This document shows, piece after piece, positions 45,036 through 52,270 of a stretch of 58,110 nucleotides of DNA; the stretch's first letter is position 1, and each line of letters starts with the position of its first letter. Source of the DNA: Phycisphaerae bacterium (GTDB lineage: Bacteria; Planctomycetota; Phycisphaerae; UBA1845); NCBI GenBank assembly GCA_029260035.1, contig JAJDEA010000123.1, positions 1 through 58,110 of the forward strand. The letters are read 5' to 3'. The position numbers and the translations under genes were made by a program. Under the pieces are notes generated by a model, which was given only the letters and a program-made list of their open reading frames with translations, searched no databases and had not been told where the DNA came from.

Positions 45036-45553
45036 AACGCACCACGAAAAGACAACTGGGATTGGCTGGGTCGGCGGTAGCGGGGCTGCTCGTCTTGCTG
45101 CTCGTCGCGTGTGCTCGCATTCATGTTATGTTCACGACTGTCCCGGCTATGCCAAATGTGGCGCCCGGCGTGCTGCCGAAAATTGTAGCTTTGGACGCTG
45201 GGTGCGTGAAGTTGGTTTGGCCATTCAAGCCTTCAAAGGATAGGGCTCGTTGGATTTCCTCCGTTGTAGACTCTGAGCGTTTCCTTTTTCAGTGGATTCC
45301 GGATTTCAGTAAAAACATCGTTAGCGGTTTCTATAGCATACGGCTACCAATCTGGATTCCTTCGCTCTTGATTGCGATTCCGTCATTCCTGCTCTGGTGG
45401 CGAAACCGGAGACTGCCGGAAGAAGATCATTGCGATTGCGGCTACGACCTCACCGGCAACGTGTCGGGCGTGTGTCCGGAGTGCGGCACTTCTTCGTTGG
45501 AAATTCCGGATACCTTGGGCAGAGAAAAGGAGCTTCTAAGGCATGACGAGTGA
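45032..45553 (+). CDS. Two-helix membrane protein with C-terminal zinc ribbon (array member 5)
   Basis: 173 residues from the GTG at 45032 (GTGA overlap). N-terminal helix G-L-L-V-L-L-L-V-A-C-A, an outer segment of about 75 residues with I-V-A-L-D-A-G-C-V-K-L-V-W, helix L-P-I-W-I-P-S-L-L-I-A-I-P-S-F-L-L-W-W and R-N-R-R, then H-C-D-C-G-Y-D-L-T-G-N-V-S-G-V-C-P-E-C-G. Helix 2 and the ribbon closely match array member 1, including the His-for-Cys change, so these two are probably the most recent duplicates. About 20 charged residues follow the ribbon. Confidence 0.8.
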   Translation: MKRTTKRQLGLAGSAVAGLLVLLLVACARIHVMFTTVPAMPNVAPGVLPKIVALDAGCVKLVWPFKPSKDRARWISSVVDSERFLFQWIPDFSKNIVSGFYSIRLPIWIPSLLIAIPSFLLWWRNRRLPEEDHCDCGYDLTGNVSGVCPECGTSSLEIPDTLGREKELLRHDE

Positions 45554-46124
45554 ATCGCTCCCCAGTTTATCGGTTCGGAGTATGTTGGCCAAGCCCCTGG
45601 GATTACTGGCCAGCGCTTGGGTTGTCGGCGTACAACTCTACTACGTTGTTACGCTTGATTCAGACGGATTCCGAAAGCTTTTATACACTCTGTTCGAAGA
45701 ATCATTCTCACTCGGGATCGTGTTCCTATCTTTCCAGTTCGTGCTGATTCCTCTTGCACTGCTCTTTGGCTTTCGGGCGGTACAGCACCGTGTTCATTCA
45801 CGTGCGTGGCGAGGCGCCATCGCGGGGTTAGTTTATGGAATGTGGGGAAGTGCTACGCTTATACTGGTGCCTATACTCGGCACCTACCCGACTTTGCCGA
45901 CTATTATGATTGTCATGGAAACAATGGAAAGCTTCAGCCCATTTTCGACGAAAGTCTTGAACATACTTGCCGCGAATGCCCTGGTTTATCCGCTCTTTGG
46001 AGCGATCTTGTACTGTAGAAAACAGTTGCCTTACCCGCCCGGCTGCTGCAAGACCTGCGGTTACAACCTCACCGGCAATGTGTCAGGCGTGTGCCCGGAG
46101 TGCGGGATCGAGGTGAATGGATGA
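45543..46124 (+). CDS. Multi-helix membrane protein with C-terminal zinc ribbon (array member 6)
   Basis: 193 residues from the ATG at 45543, overlapping the previous gene by 11 bases. Four or five membrane helices (L-G-L-L-A-S-A-W-V-V-G-V, L-S-F-Q-F-V-L-I-P-L-A-L-L-F, G-L-V-Y-G-M-W-G-S-A-T-L-I-L-V, A-L-V-Y-P-L-F-G-A-I-L-Y) replace the outer domain of the two-helix members, so its overall shape is like array member 2. The tail is P-G-C-C-K-T-C-G-Y-N-L-T-G-N-V-S-G-V-C-P-E-C-G, with one extra Cys before the ribbon. The stop overlaps the next ATG (ATGA). Confidence 0.78.
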   Translation: MTSESLPSLSVRSMLAKPLGLLASAWVVGVQLYYVVTLDSDGFRKLLYTLFEESFSLGIVFLSFQFVLIPLALLFGFRAVQHRVHSRAWRGAIAGLVYGMWGSATLILVPILGTYPTLPTIMIVMETMESFSPFSTKVLNILAANALVYPLFGAILYCRKQLPYPPGCCKTCGYNLTGNVSGVCPECGIEVNG

Positions 46125-46546
46125 TACGATTCCTCAAGTGGGCAGGACTGGTGCTCTGCATCGTTATCTTCGTTGTTTGGGTGGCAAGCATCTGGGCTGG
46201 TATCGGATACACTTGCAGTTATGGTGGTCAACCGAGAACGATTTCCGTCGTGCGAGGTGGAGTGTATTGGTTTCGGAGCACTCAGCAAAAAGATACTGGC
46301 GTGGTGCATTTTCATGCCGCGAGTTTTCCGCATGGCTGGCTGCCGGATTATCATGGTGGACTTGGACCGGGTGCGACTATTTGGTACATGCCGTTGTGGT
46401 GCCCTTTGATTCTCGTTGCTCTTCCTACCGCATACCTTTACAACCGCGACCGTCGTCCACCACCGGGACATTGCCTCAAATGCAGCTATGATCTCACCGG
46501 CAATGTGTCGGGCGTGTGCCCGGAATGTGGCACGAAACTTCTATAG
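46121..46546 (+). CDS. Two-helix membrane protein with C-terminal zinc ribbon (array member 7)
   Basis: 141 residues from the ATG at 46121 in an ATGA overlap; it is the last gene of the array and the shortest. The N-terminal helix (W-A-G-L-V-L-C-I-V-I-F-V-V-W-V-A) is followed by an outer segment of about 65 residues with T-I-S-V-V-R-G-G-V-Y-W-F-R, then M-P-L-W-C-P-L-I-L-V-A-L-P and R-D-R-R. The ribbon is C-L-K-C-S-Y-D-L-T-G-N-V-S-G-V-C-P-E-C-G, with Ser in place of the first Gly. The 3' end overlaps the convergent next gene by six bases. Confidence 0.78.
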   Translation: MIRFLKWAGLVLCIVIFVVWVASIWAGIGYTCSYGGQPRTISVVRGGVYWFRSTQQKDTGVVHFHAASFPHGWLPDYHGGLGPGATIWYMPLWCPLILVALPTAYLYNRDRRPPPGHCLKCSYDLTGNVSGVCPECGTKLL

Positions 46547-47050
46547 CCTGCCCGAAAGCGCTTTGAGGAATCCTTGAATGAGCGGCGGAGGCACGTTGCC
46601 GAACTCCGGCGGAATCTCGTCCTGCATTAGTCCTTGCACATAATCGCGAGCGCGCGTGCCTGCTTTCTTTAGCATACTCACGGCTGACTCAGCCTGATCG
46701 AGTTTCGATGAGTGCATAGCCAGGACAAAACGCTCCACCTCAGCGGCGACCTCGATCACCTTGCCGGGCGTTTCGGTAGGCCGAATCTTTGCGACTCCGC
46801 CTGCCCCCTTCTTGGCATCGGTCGCGTGGTCGATCGTAGCAGCAAAACGGGTGGACTCTCGTCGCAATTCTTCCGCCTCACGATCTTCTTCCTCATCGAC
46901 CGGGGCCAATGCAATTTCTTCAGCCTCGGATTCCGGCAATGGCACATAGACGCTATTGTCACAGTAAGGGCACTTGCCGTGTCGCCCTCCAGCATTATCT
47001 GGCGCCTTGATTAGCTTGCTACATTTCGAACAATGCAGTTCAATACTCAT
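46541..47050 (-). CDS. Zinc-ribbon cytosolic protein
   Basis: 169 residues from the ATG at 47050 (GGAGGGCGG upstream). The N-terminus C-S-K-C-S-K-L-I-K-A-P-D-N-A-G-G-R-H-G-K with C-P-Y-C is a small zinc ribbon of the type found at the start of many planctomycete proteins (I-K-A-P-D-N-A-G-G). The rest is acidic linker then a helical domain with A-M-H-S-S-K-L-D-Q-A-E-S-A-V-S-M-L-K-K-A-G. No membrane helix. Unlike the array genes its ribbon is N-terminal and of another type, so it is probably unrelated to them. Confidence 0.8.
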   Translation of the reverse strand: MSIELHCSKCSKLIKAPDNAGGRHGKCPYCDNSVYVPLPESEAEEIALAPVDEEEDREAEELRRESTRFAATIDHATDAKKGAGGVAKIRPTETPGKVIEVAAEVERFVLAMHSSKLDQAESAVSMLKKAGTRARDYVQGLMQDEIPPEFGNVPPPLIQGFLKALSGRL

Positions 47051-47110
47051 GATACCGCCCTCCACCAATAAGACCGGCAAACCACAACCATATCAACCAG
47101 CACGTTGGCA

Positions 47111-48448
47111 CTACTCAGCCAGCGCCGTCATCCCCTGACGCCTTGGCCTGAACATCAATCGTATCGGCACTTCACCAAACGGCAAACTCTCGCGAAATCG
47201 GTTAAGCAGAAACCGATGGTGCGACGGCGTCACACTGCCCGGATGATTAACGAACAATACAATAGCAGGCGGCAGGGTGGAAACCTGCGTCGCGAAATAA
47301 AACTTCGGCCTTTTCTTGCCTCGCTTTGTGCTGGGCGGATTCACCGCAAGCGATTCACCCAAAACCTTATTTAGCTTACCCGTGCCAACGCGAAGCCCAG
47401 CCTGTTTGTGTAACTCCGCCGCCAGGTCGAGCGTCGAATCGATATTTCGCCCTACGTTTGCCGACGTAAACGAAATCGGTGCGTAATCCAATTCGGGCAA
47501 TAACTTATCCAGGTATTCCCCAAACTCGCCGGTCGCAACCTGCCCTTTCGCAAGGTCCCACTTATTCACGACAAACACACAAGGCTTGAACTCCTGCGAG
47601 ACAAGTTGCGCGAGACGCTTTTCCACCTGCCCAACAGGCTCCGTTGCATCGATGAGAAAAAGAACCACATCCGCACGCCGAATGGACTGCGTCGCCCGCG
47701 TATACGCATAAAACTCGATGTCGTCGGCCATCCGGTTTTTCTTTCGGACACCAGCCGTATCAATTGCAATCAGCGTTCGACCATCTTTTTCAAACCGCAC
47801 GTCGATGCTATCGCGAGTCGTTCCAGGCGTTTCGCTTACGATCACGCGAGGCTCTCCCGCAAGCACATTGATGAACGTGCTCTTCCCTGCATTCCGCTTG
47901 CCAACGAGCGCGATTTTCATCACCGGCTCGACTGGCGTTTCATCACTCAATCCCGCTATGCCCTCGGCTATGAGCGCGATGAGGTTATTTCGTCCTGAAC
48001 CATTGACGGCACTCACCGCCAGCGGCTCGCCGAAGCCGAGCTTGATAAACTCGCCGATCCCATGAGCCATGTGTGGCTCATCGACCTTGTTGCTAAGCAA
48101 GCGAACCCGGCTGGTGTATGGGCGCAACAGCTCGGCTGTCCTGTGATCCAAGGGTAGCAACCCCTCTCTCGCATCGACAACAAAAAGAATTAGGTCCGCA
48201 CATTGTATGGCGTACTCGATTTGTTTCTCAACATCAGCCGACAGATCGTCGCGATCAACAACGCCATATCCCCCGGTATCGACCAACTCGAAATAGGTCT
48301 CGTCGATGTCGCAAATGGTCGAAACCCGATCGCGCGTAACGCCGGCGGTAGGCTCAACGATGCTGATCCGCGAACGCGTAATCGAATTGAACAGGCTACT
48401 CTTGCCGACGTTTGGTCGGCCCACAATTGTTACCACAGGTAATGACAT
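47111..48448 (-). CDS. der: Ribosome-assembly GTPase Der (EngA)
   Basis: 445 residues with two tandem Era-type GTPase domains and a KH-like C-terminal domain, the unique layout of Der. Domain 1 has G-R-P-N-V-G-K-S-S, D-T-G-G and N-K-V-D; domain 2 has G-K-R-N-A-G-K-S-T, D-T-A-G and N-K-W-D. The protein acts in late assembly of the 50S subunit and is usually essential. The closing residues R-L-M-F-R-P-R-R resemble the conserved Der C-terminus. It is a lone gene here, 60 bases from the zinc-ribbon gene on the same strand. Confidence 0.97.
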   Translation of the reverse strand: MSLPVVTIVGRPNVGKSSLFNSITRSRISIVEPTAGVTRDRVSTICDIDETYFELVDTGGYGVVDRDDLSADVEKQIEYAIQCADLILFVVDAREGLLPLDHRTAELLRPYTSRVRLLSNKVDEPHMAHGIGEFIKLGFGEPLAVSAVNGSGRNNLIALIAEGIAGLSDETPVEPVMKIALVGKRNAGKSTFINVLAGEPRVIVSETPGTTRDSIDVRFEKDGRTLIAIDTAGVRKKNRMADDIEFYAYTRATQSIRRADVVLFLIDATEPVGQVEKRLAQLVSQEFKPCVFVVNKWDLAKGQVATGEFGEYLDKLLPELDYAPISFTSANVGRNIDSTLDLAAELHKQAGLRVGTGKLNKVLGESLAVNPPSTKRGKKRPKFYFATQVSTLPPAIVLFVNHPGSVTPSHHRFLLNRFRESLPFGEVPIRLMFRPRRQGMTALAE

Positions 48449-48725
48449 AAGTCGTTTTACTTCAAATAGTTACGGACAAGTACACTCGATGCATCTATTC
48501 ACAGTGTAAGGCCATAAGGCGAAATCCGCCAGCGAACCAACCGAAAATGGTATGCTCGTTGCATCTGGCGCCGCTCTTGCTAGGACATAATCTCAACGAA
48601 ACGACTAACCGGAGAAATCGCGGCTCAAGCAGCGCAGATTCAAACAGACCCCGAAGACAGGGGTTACTGCTATCCAGACGTTCTGAGATCGGGGAATTCG
48701 CGTTTGCGAGTGTCTGATAACAACT

Positions 48726-50087
48726 ATGAAAACTATTATCGAACCATTTCGCATCAAGACGGTTGATCCCATTCGCATGACGACCCGCGAGCACCGAGAA
48801 ACCGCGCTTCAACGGGCCGGAATGAATTTGTTTCTCATTGATGCCGAAGACGTCCTGATCGATTTGCTGACTGACAGTGGAACCGGGGCCATGAGCAGTG
48901 AGCAATGGGCAGGCATCATGCGAGGCGATGAATCGTACGCTGGCGCTACGAGCTATCACCGCTTTCACGAGCAGGTGCGCACGATCACCGGGTTCGATCA
49001 TATTCTCCCAACGCACCAGGGAAGAGCCAGCGAGCGAATTCTCTTCGAGGTCATGGGTGGCCCGGGCAAGGTCATCCCCAACAATAATCACTTCGATACA
49101 ACGCGAGCGAATATCGAGCATTCCGGTGCGGAAGCTGTCGACCTTGTGATCGACGAAGGACGTATACCAACGTCGAGACACCCTTTCAAGGGAAACATGG
49201 ACATCGCGAAACTCGAAAAGCTCTTCAGCGATGTCGGCGGCGAAAACATTCCGCTCGTGATGGTTACAATCACAAACAACAGCGGAGGCGGACAACCGGT
49301 AAGCCTGGAAAACCTGCGAGCCATCCGCGCAGTTTGCGACAAGCACAAAAAGCCATTTTTTTTGGACGCTTGCCGATTCGCCGAAAATGCCTACTTCATT
49401 AAAATGCGGGAAGAAGGCCAGAGCCAACGTGACGTCGCCGATATCGCCCGAGAGCTGTTCGAATTGGCAGACGGAGCGACGATCAGTGCCAAGAAGGACG
49501 GGTTGGTGAATATCGGAGGCGTGCTCCTTTTTCGAGACATGGAAATGGCTGCACAAGCGAGGAACCTCTTGATCCTGACCGAAGGGTTCCCAACGTACGG
49601 CGGATTGGCGGGCCGCGATCTCGAAGCCATGGCCCAAGGCTTCAAGGAAGTGCTCCACGAAGACTATCTTCAATACAGAATCACCAGTGTCGCTTATCTG
49701 GGTGAAAAACTGCTTTCAGGCGGAGTTCAGATTGTTGAGCCGCCCGGAGGACACGCAATATATATCGATGCCAACGCATTTTGCCCGCATATCCCGCCCA
49801 AGAACCTACCTGGGCAGGCTATTATCTGTGCACTGTATCGGCATGCCGGGATCCGAGCGGTCGAGATCGGCTCTTTGATGTTCGGAGGCGAGGGTCAAGC
49901 TCCGGACATGGAGCTTGTGCGTCTCGCAATCCCAAGGCGCGTGTATACGCAAAGCCATATAGATTATGTTGTCGAAGCCATTCTTGAGATTTATGCCGAG
50001 CGTGATAAGCTTAGGCCATTGGAAATCGTAGAAGAGCCGCCACAATTGCGTCACTTCACAGCTCGCATGAAAGAGCTTGACGCATGA
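48726..50087 (+). CDS. tnaA: Tryptophanase (beta-eliminating lyase)
   Basis: 453 residues of the PLP-dependent tryptophanase/tyrosine phenol-lyase family, with the N-terminal P-F-R-I-K, I-D-L-L-T-D-S-G-T-G-A, P-T-H-Q-G-R and the Schiff-base lysine K257 in S-A-K-K-D-G. The segment G-I-R-A-V-E-I-G carries Val at the place where tyrosine phenol-lyase has Arg (S-M-E-R-G), and E-G-F-P-T-Y-G-G-L matches tryptophanase, so tryptophan to indole, pyruvate and ammonia is the likelier reaction. I saw no TnaC-like leader in 48449-48725. It overlaps the following AMMECR1 gene, suggesting an operon. Confidence 0.93.
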   Translation: MKTIIEPFRIKTVDPIRMTTREHRETALQRAGMNLFLIDAEDVLIDLLTDSGTGAMSSEQWAGIMRGDESYAGATSYHRFHEQVRTITGFDHILPTHQGRASERILFEVMGGPGKVIPNNNHFDTTRANIEHSGAEAVDLVIDEGRIPTSRHPFKGNMDIAKLEKLFSDVGGENIPLVMVTITNNSGGGQPVSLENLRAIRAVCDKHKKPFFLDACRFAENAYFIKMREEGQSQRDVADIARELFELADGATISAKKDGLVNIGGVLLFRDMEMAAQARNLLILTEGFPTYGGLAGRDLEAMAQGFKEVLHEDYLQYRITSVAYLGEKLLSGGVQIVEPPGGHAIYIDANAFCPHIPPKNLPGQAIICALYRHAGIRAVEIGSLMFGGEGQAPDMELVRLAIPRRVYTQSHIDYVVEAILEIYAERDKLRPLEIVEEPPQLRHFTARMKELDA

Positions 50088-50679
50088 ACGCCATTTCGAG
50101 AAACGCATTTTCGTGGCCGGACAAAAAAAGATCGAATCGCAAGCCGACCGTCGAACGCTTCTAAACATCGCGCGAAGCGTTGTTATGAAGTCTCTTGGGT
50201 TAGACGTCCCTCGCGAAACTGACTCCGAGATGATTCCTGGCTCGTTTGGCGGAGCATTCGTCACTTTTTGGGTAAAGGGTTCACTTCGAGGATGTGTCGG
50301 GAGCTTTGCACAAACCGAAAATATATGTCAAACCATTCGTGCCGTGACGCGGTCAACGCTGGCAGATTCGCGTTTCGAGAAGCAACCTTTGCTCGAAAGC
50401 GACCTCAAAGAGTTGAGGATCGAAATTTCTCTCCTCTCGCAACCGAAGCGCACGGATCAACCCGCCTCCTTGACGACAGGGGTCCACGGAATCTGGATCA
50501 AGAGCGGATCGCACAGTGGCTGCTTTCTGCCGAAGGTCGCAACAGACCGTGGGTGGTCAGCCGAGGAGTTTCTCTCCAATTGCTGCACCATGAAGGCCAG
50601 TCTGCCAGCAGATGCCTGGAAAAAGCCGACCGCCACGGTATATTTGTTCGAAACCGAAACCTTCTGCGAGGCCAAATGA
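50077..50679 (+). CDS. AMMECR1 domain protein (AmmeMemoRadiSam system A-like)
   Basis: 200 residues from TTG at 50077, overlapping tnaA by 11 bases; GTG at 50113 is an alternative that would give a more usual N-terminus. The signature G-A-F-V-T-F-W-V-K-G-S-L-R-G-C-V-G-S-F is the core AMMECR1 motif (LRGCIG), followed by D-S-R-F and W-I-K-S-G-S-H-S-G-C-F-L-P-K-V. In many bacteria the AMMECR1 protein sits with Memo and a radical SAM enzyme; neither is in this window. Its molecular role is unknown. Location between tryptophanase and a VOC protein is unusual. Confidence 0.9.
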   Translation: MTHERHFEKRIFVAGQKKIESQADRRTLLNIARSVVMKSLGLDVPRETDSEMIPGSFGGAFVTFWVKGSLRGCVGSFAQTENICQTIRAVTRSTLADSRFEKQPLLESDLKELRIEISLLSQPKRTDQPASLTTGVHGIWIKSGSHSGCFLPKVATDRGWSAEEFLSNCCTMKASLPADAWKKPTATVYLFETETFCEAK

Positions 50680-51062
50680 AAGAAAGTCGAATCCAAGCTG
50701 TGGACCACGTTCACCTGGAGTCACCGTTTGGATTGGATGATCGACTCCACTGGTTCTACGGCGAGCTTGTCGAGTTAGACACCGTTGCCCCGCCAGTGGA
50801 TCGGCCGGAAATGCTGCGTTTCAAATCGGAACGGATCGAGCTGCGCATCGAAAAGAAAGAATCACCAATCATCGAACCGATTGCGAACCGGGTTGTGTTA
50901 CTCGTCCCCCGCCTATTCGATATCTGTGAGGAACTCGATGAACAAAGGATCGCTTTTCAACCCATTTCGGACATCAGCGCGACCAGTCGCCGCATCGCCT
51001 TGCTCGATCCTGCGGGCAATCGAATCACGCTCAAACAGGCCTGGCCTTTCGCCCCACTATGA
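50676..51062 (+). CDS. Glyoxalase/VOC-superfamily protein
   Basis: 128 residues from ATG 50676, in an ATGA overlap with the AMMECR1 gene. V-D-H-V-H-L-E-S-P-F at the start, F-Y-G-E-L-V-E-L-D, and the terminal R-I-A-L-L-D-P-A-G-N-R-I-T-L-K are the standard betaalphabetabetabeta motifs of the VOC fold. Metal ligands (His near the start, Glu later) are partly present. The family includes dioxygenases, isomerases and resistance proteins, so the substrate cannot be named. Coupling with the two preceding genes suggests a shared small-molecule role. Confidence 0.85.
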   Translation: MKESRIQAVDHVHLESPFGLDDRLHWFYGELVELDTVAPPVDRPEMLRFKSERIELRIEKKESPIIEPIANRVVLLVPRLFDICEELDEQRIAFQPISDISATSRRIALLDPAGNRITLKQAWPFAPL

Positions 51063-51494
51063 TTATTCTTCAGCCCCAACCCCAGCATAAAGAAAAACCG
51101 ACGAAAACCGGTAAAATTCCAGAAATGGGGGGTGACATGGCTTGCGGTCCCGTGTATAGTACTGAAGTATCAAGTCGGGCAGTGCGACTGTCACGTTGCC
51201 GTCTTCCCCCTTCCTATGTGATTGGTTCCGTTCTCGATTGAGTTAGATCGGCCTTTCCAAGTATGGGTGGTTACCCCGGCGAACACCAATTAGTATGACG
51301 GGGTTGATGCGGCGTCCTGGCTCCGCCAGATTGTTGACCAGATCAAGCTCTATCCAGCGGTCGCGTCCGGAAGTAGGTTTGTTTCCTATGTACGCCTACT
51401 GACGCAATACGGAATCGATCGTAGCTGTAGGCTTGGCACCATCGACGGGTGTCTTATAGCGAAGACGTTTTAGGCTAATTTGTAACTAGTTTTT
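51063..51494. other. Non-coding region before coaE, possible structured RNA
   Basis: 432 bases with no credible protein. GGGGGG-TGACA at 51127-51137 has complementary TGTCA at 51189-51193 and CCCCC at 51206-51210, giving an interrupted long hairpin. A smaller stem GGCACC/GGTGTC lies at about 51440-51455 and seven T at 51490-51496. I could not match it to RNase P RNA, tmRNA, 6S or tRNA by eye. Confidence 0.35.
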
Positions 51495-52148
51495 TTGAAC
51501 ACGAGACGTAACGTGTCGCCGCAAGACCGGAAACGCAAGAAGCCAACCATCGGCGTTACCGGAGGGATTGGGTCCGGCAAGTCAGTCGTTTCGCAAATCC
51601 TGGCATCACAAGGCTGTGCGATCATCGATTCAGACCATTTGATCCACGAAGAACTTGGCACGCAGGATGTAAGAAATCTTCTTTGTCGCTGGTGGGGAGA
51701 TCGCATTTGTCATGACGACGGAACACTGAACCGGAGTGCTATCGCAGCTATTGTTTTTGACGATCCGGCTGAACTCGCAAGGCTTCAGGACACCTTGTAC
51801 CCGAGAATCGAAATGCGGCGCCGTGTCCTCACGGAGCAGTTTAAGTCGGATCCGAAGGTCAAGGCTATCGTATTGGATACACCAAAACTATTTGAAGTTG
51901 GGTTGAACGAAGTGTGCGATGCGGTCATATTCGTGGATACAGATAGGCTGTCACGCGTCAATCGCGTCCTTTCGACTCGGGGTTGGACGGAGAAAGAATT
52001 CGACAGAAGAGAAAAACTGCTAAACCCACTGGACAAGAACCGTGAGAAAGCCGATTATATCGTTGAAAACCATTTCGGCTTGGACGATCTGCGTTCTAAA
52101 GTCGAGAGCGTATTCTCAACAGTGCTAACTTCCTTTTCCGATTCTTAA
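51495..52148 (+). CDS. coaE: Dephospho-CoA kinase
   Basis: 217 residues. I-G-V-T-G-G-I-G-S-G-K-S is the Walker A P-loop of CoaE, D-S-D-H-L-I-H-E follows with the substrate-binding Asp, and V-L-D-T-P-K-L-F-E with V-F-V-D and R-L-S-R-V-N-R-V-L are further family motifs. The enzyme phosphorylates dephospho-CoA, the last step of coenzyme A synthesis. TTG at 51495 or GTG at 51513 could start; neither has a Shine-Dalgarno. It lies 122 bases upstream of rho. Confidence 0.94.
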   Translation: MNTRRNVSPQDRKRKKPTIGVTGGIGSGKSVVSQILASQGCAIIDSDHLIHEELGTQDVRNLLCRWWGDRICHDDGTLNRSAIAAIVFDDPAELARLQDTLYPRIEMRRRVLTEQFKSDPKVKAIVLDTPKLFEVGLNEVCDAVIFVDTDRLSRVNRVLSTRGWTEKEFDRREKLLNPLDKNREKADYIVENHFGLDDLRSKVESVFSTVLTSFSDS

Positions 52149-52270
52149 GATATATGTTTCGTGCTGCCGCGTTGTCAGCACACCACCAGATTTTCGATCT
52201 ACCATTACCAAGCTACTATTTACCAACACTCAATTCGTAGCAAACGTTCCACACTCAGGAGGATTGTTTC

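Larger units (their letters stand above)
42830..46531 (+). repeat. Dispersed zinc-ribbon-coding repeat in seven genes
   Basis: The segment encoding CGYNLTGNVSGVCPECG occurs at 42830-42886, 43977-44036, 44561-44620, 45428-45487, 46047-46106 and 46472-46531, with half a copy at 43423-43452. These segments stay nearly identical at the DNA level (for example CTCACCGGCAA[CT]GTGTCGGGCGTGTG in four of them) although the flanking genes are too diverged to align by eye. Confidence 0.85.

Noticed and set aside
51119..51241. Short frame in the region before coaE
   Set aside because: No recognisable domain or start signal; the region is better read as non-coding.
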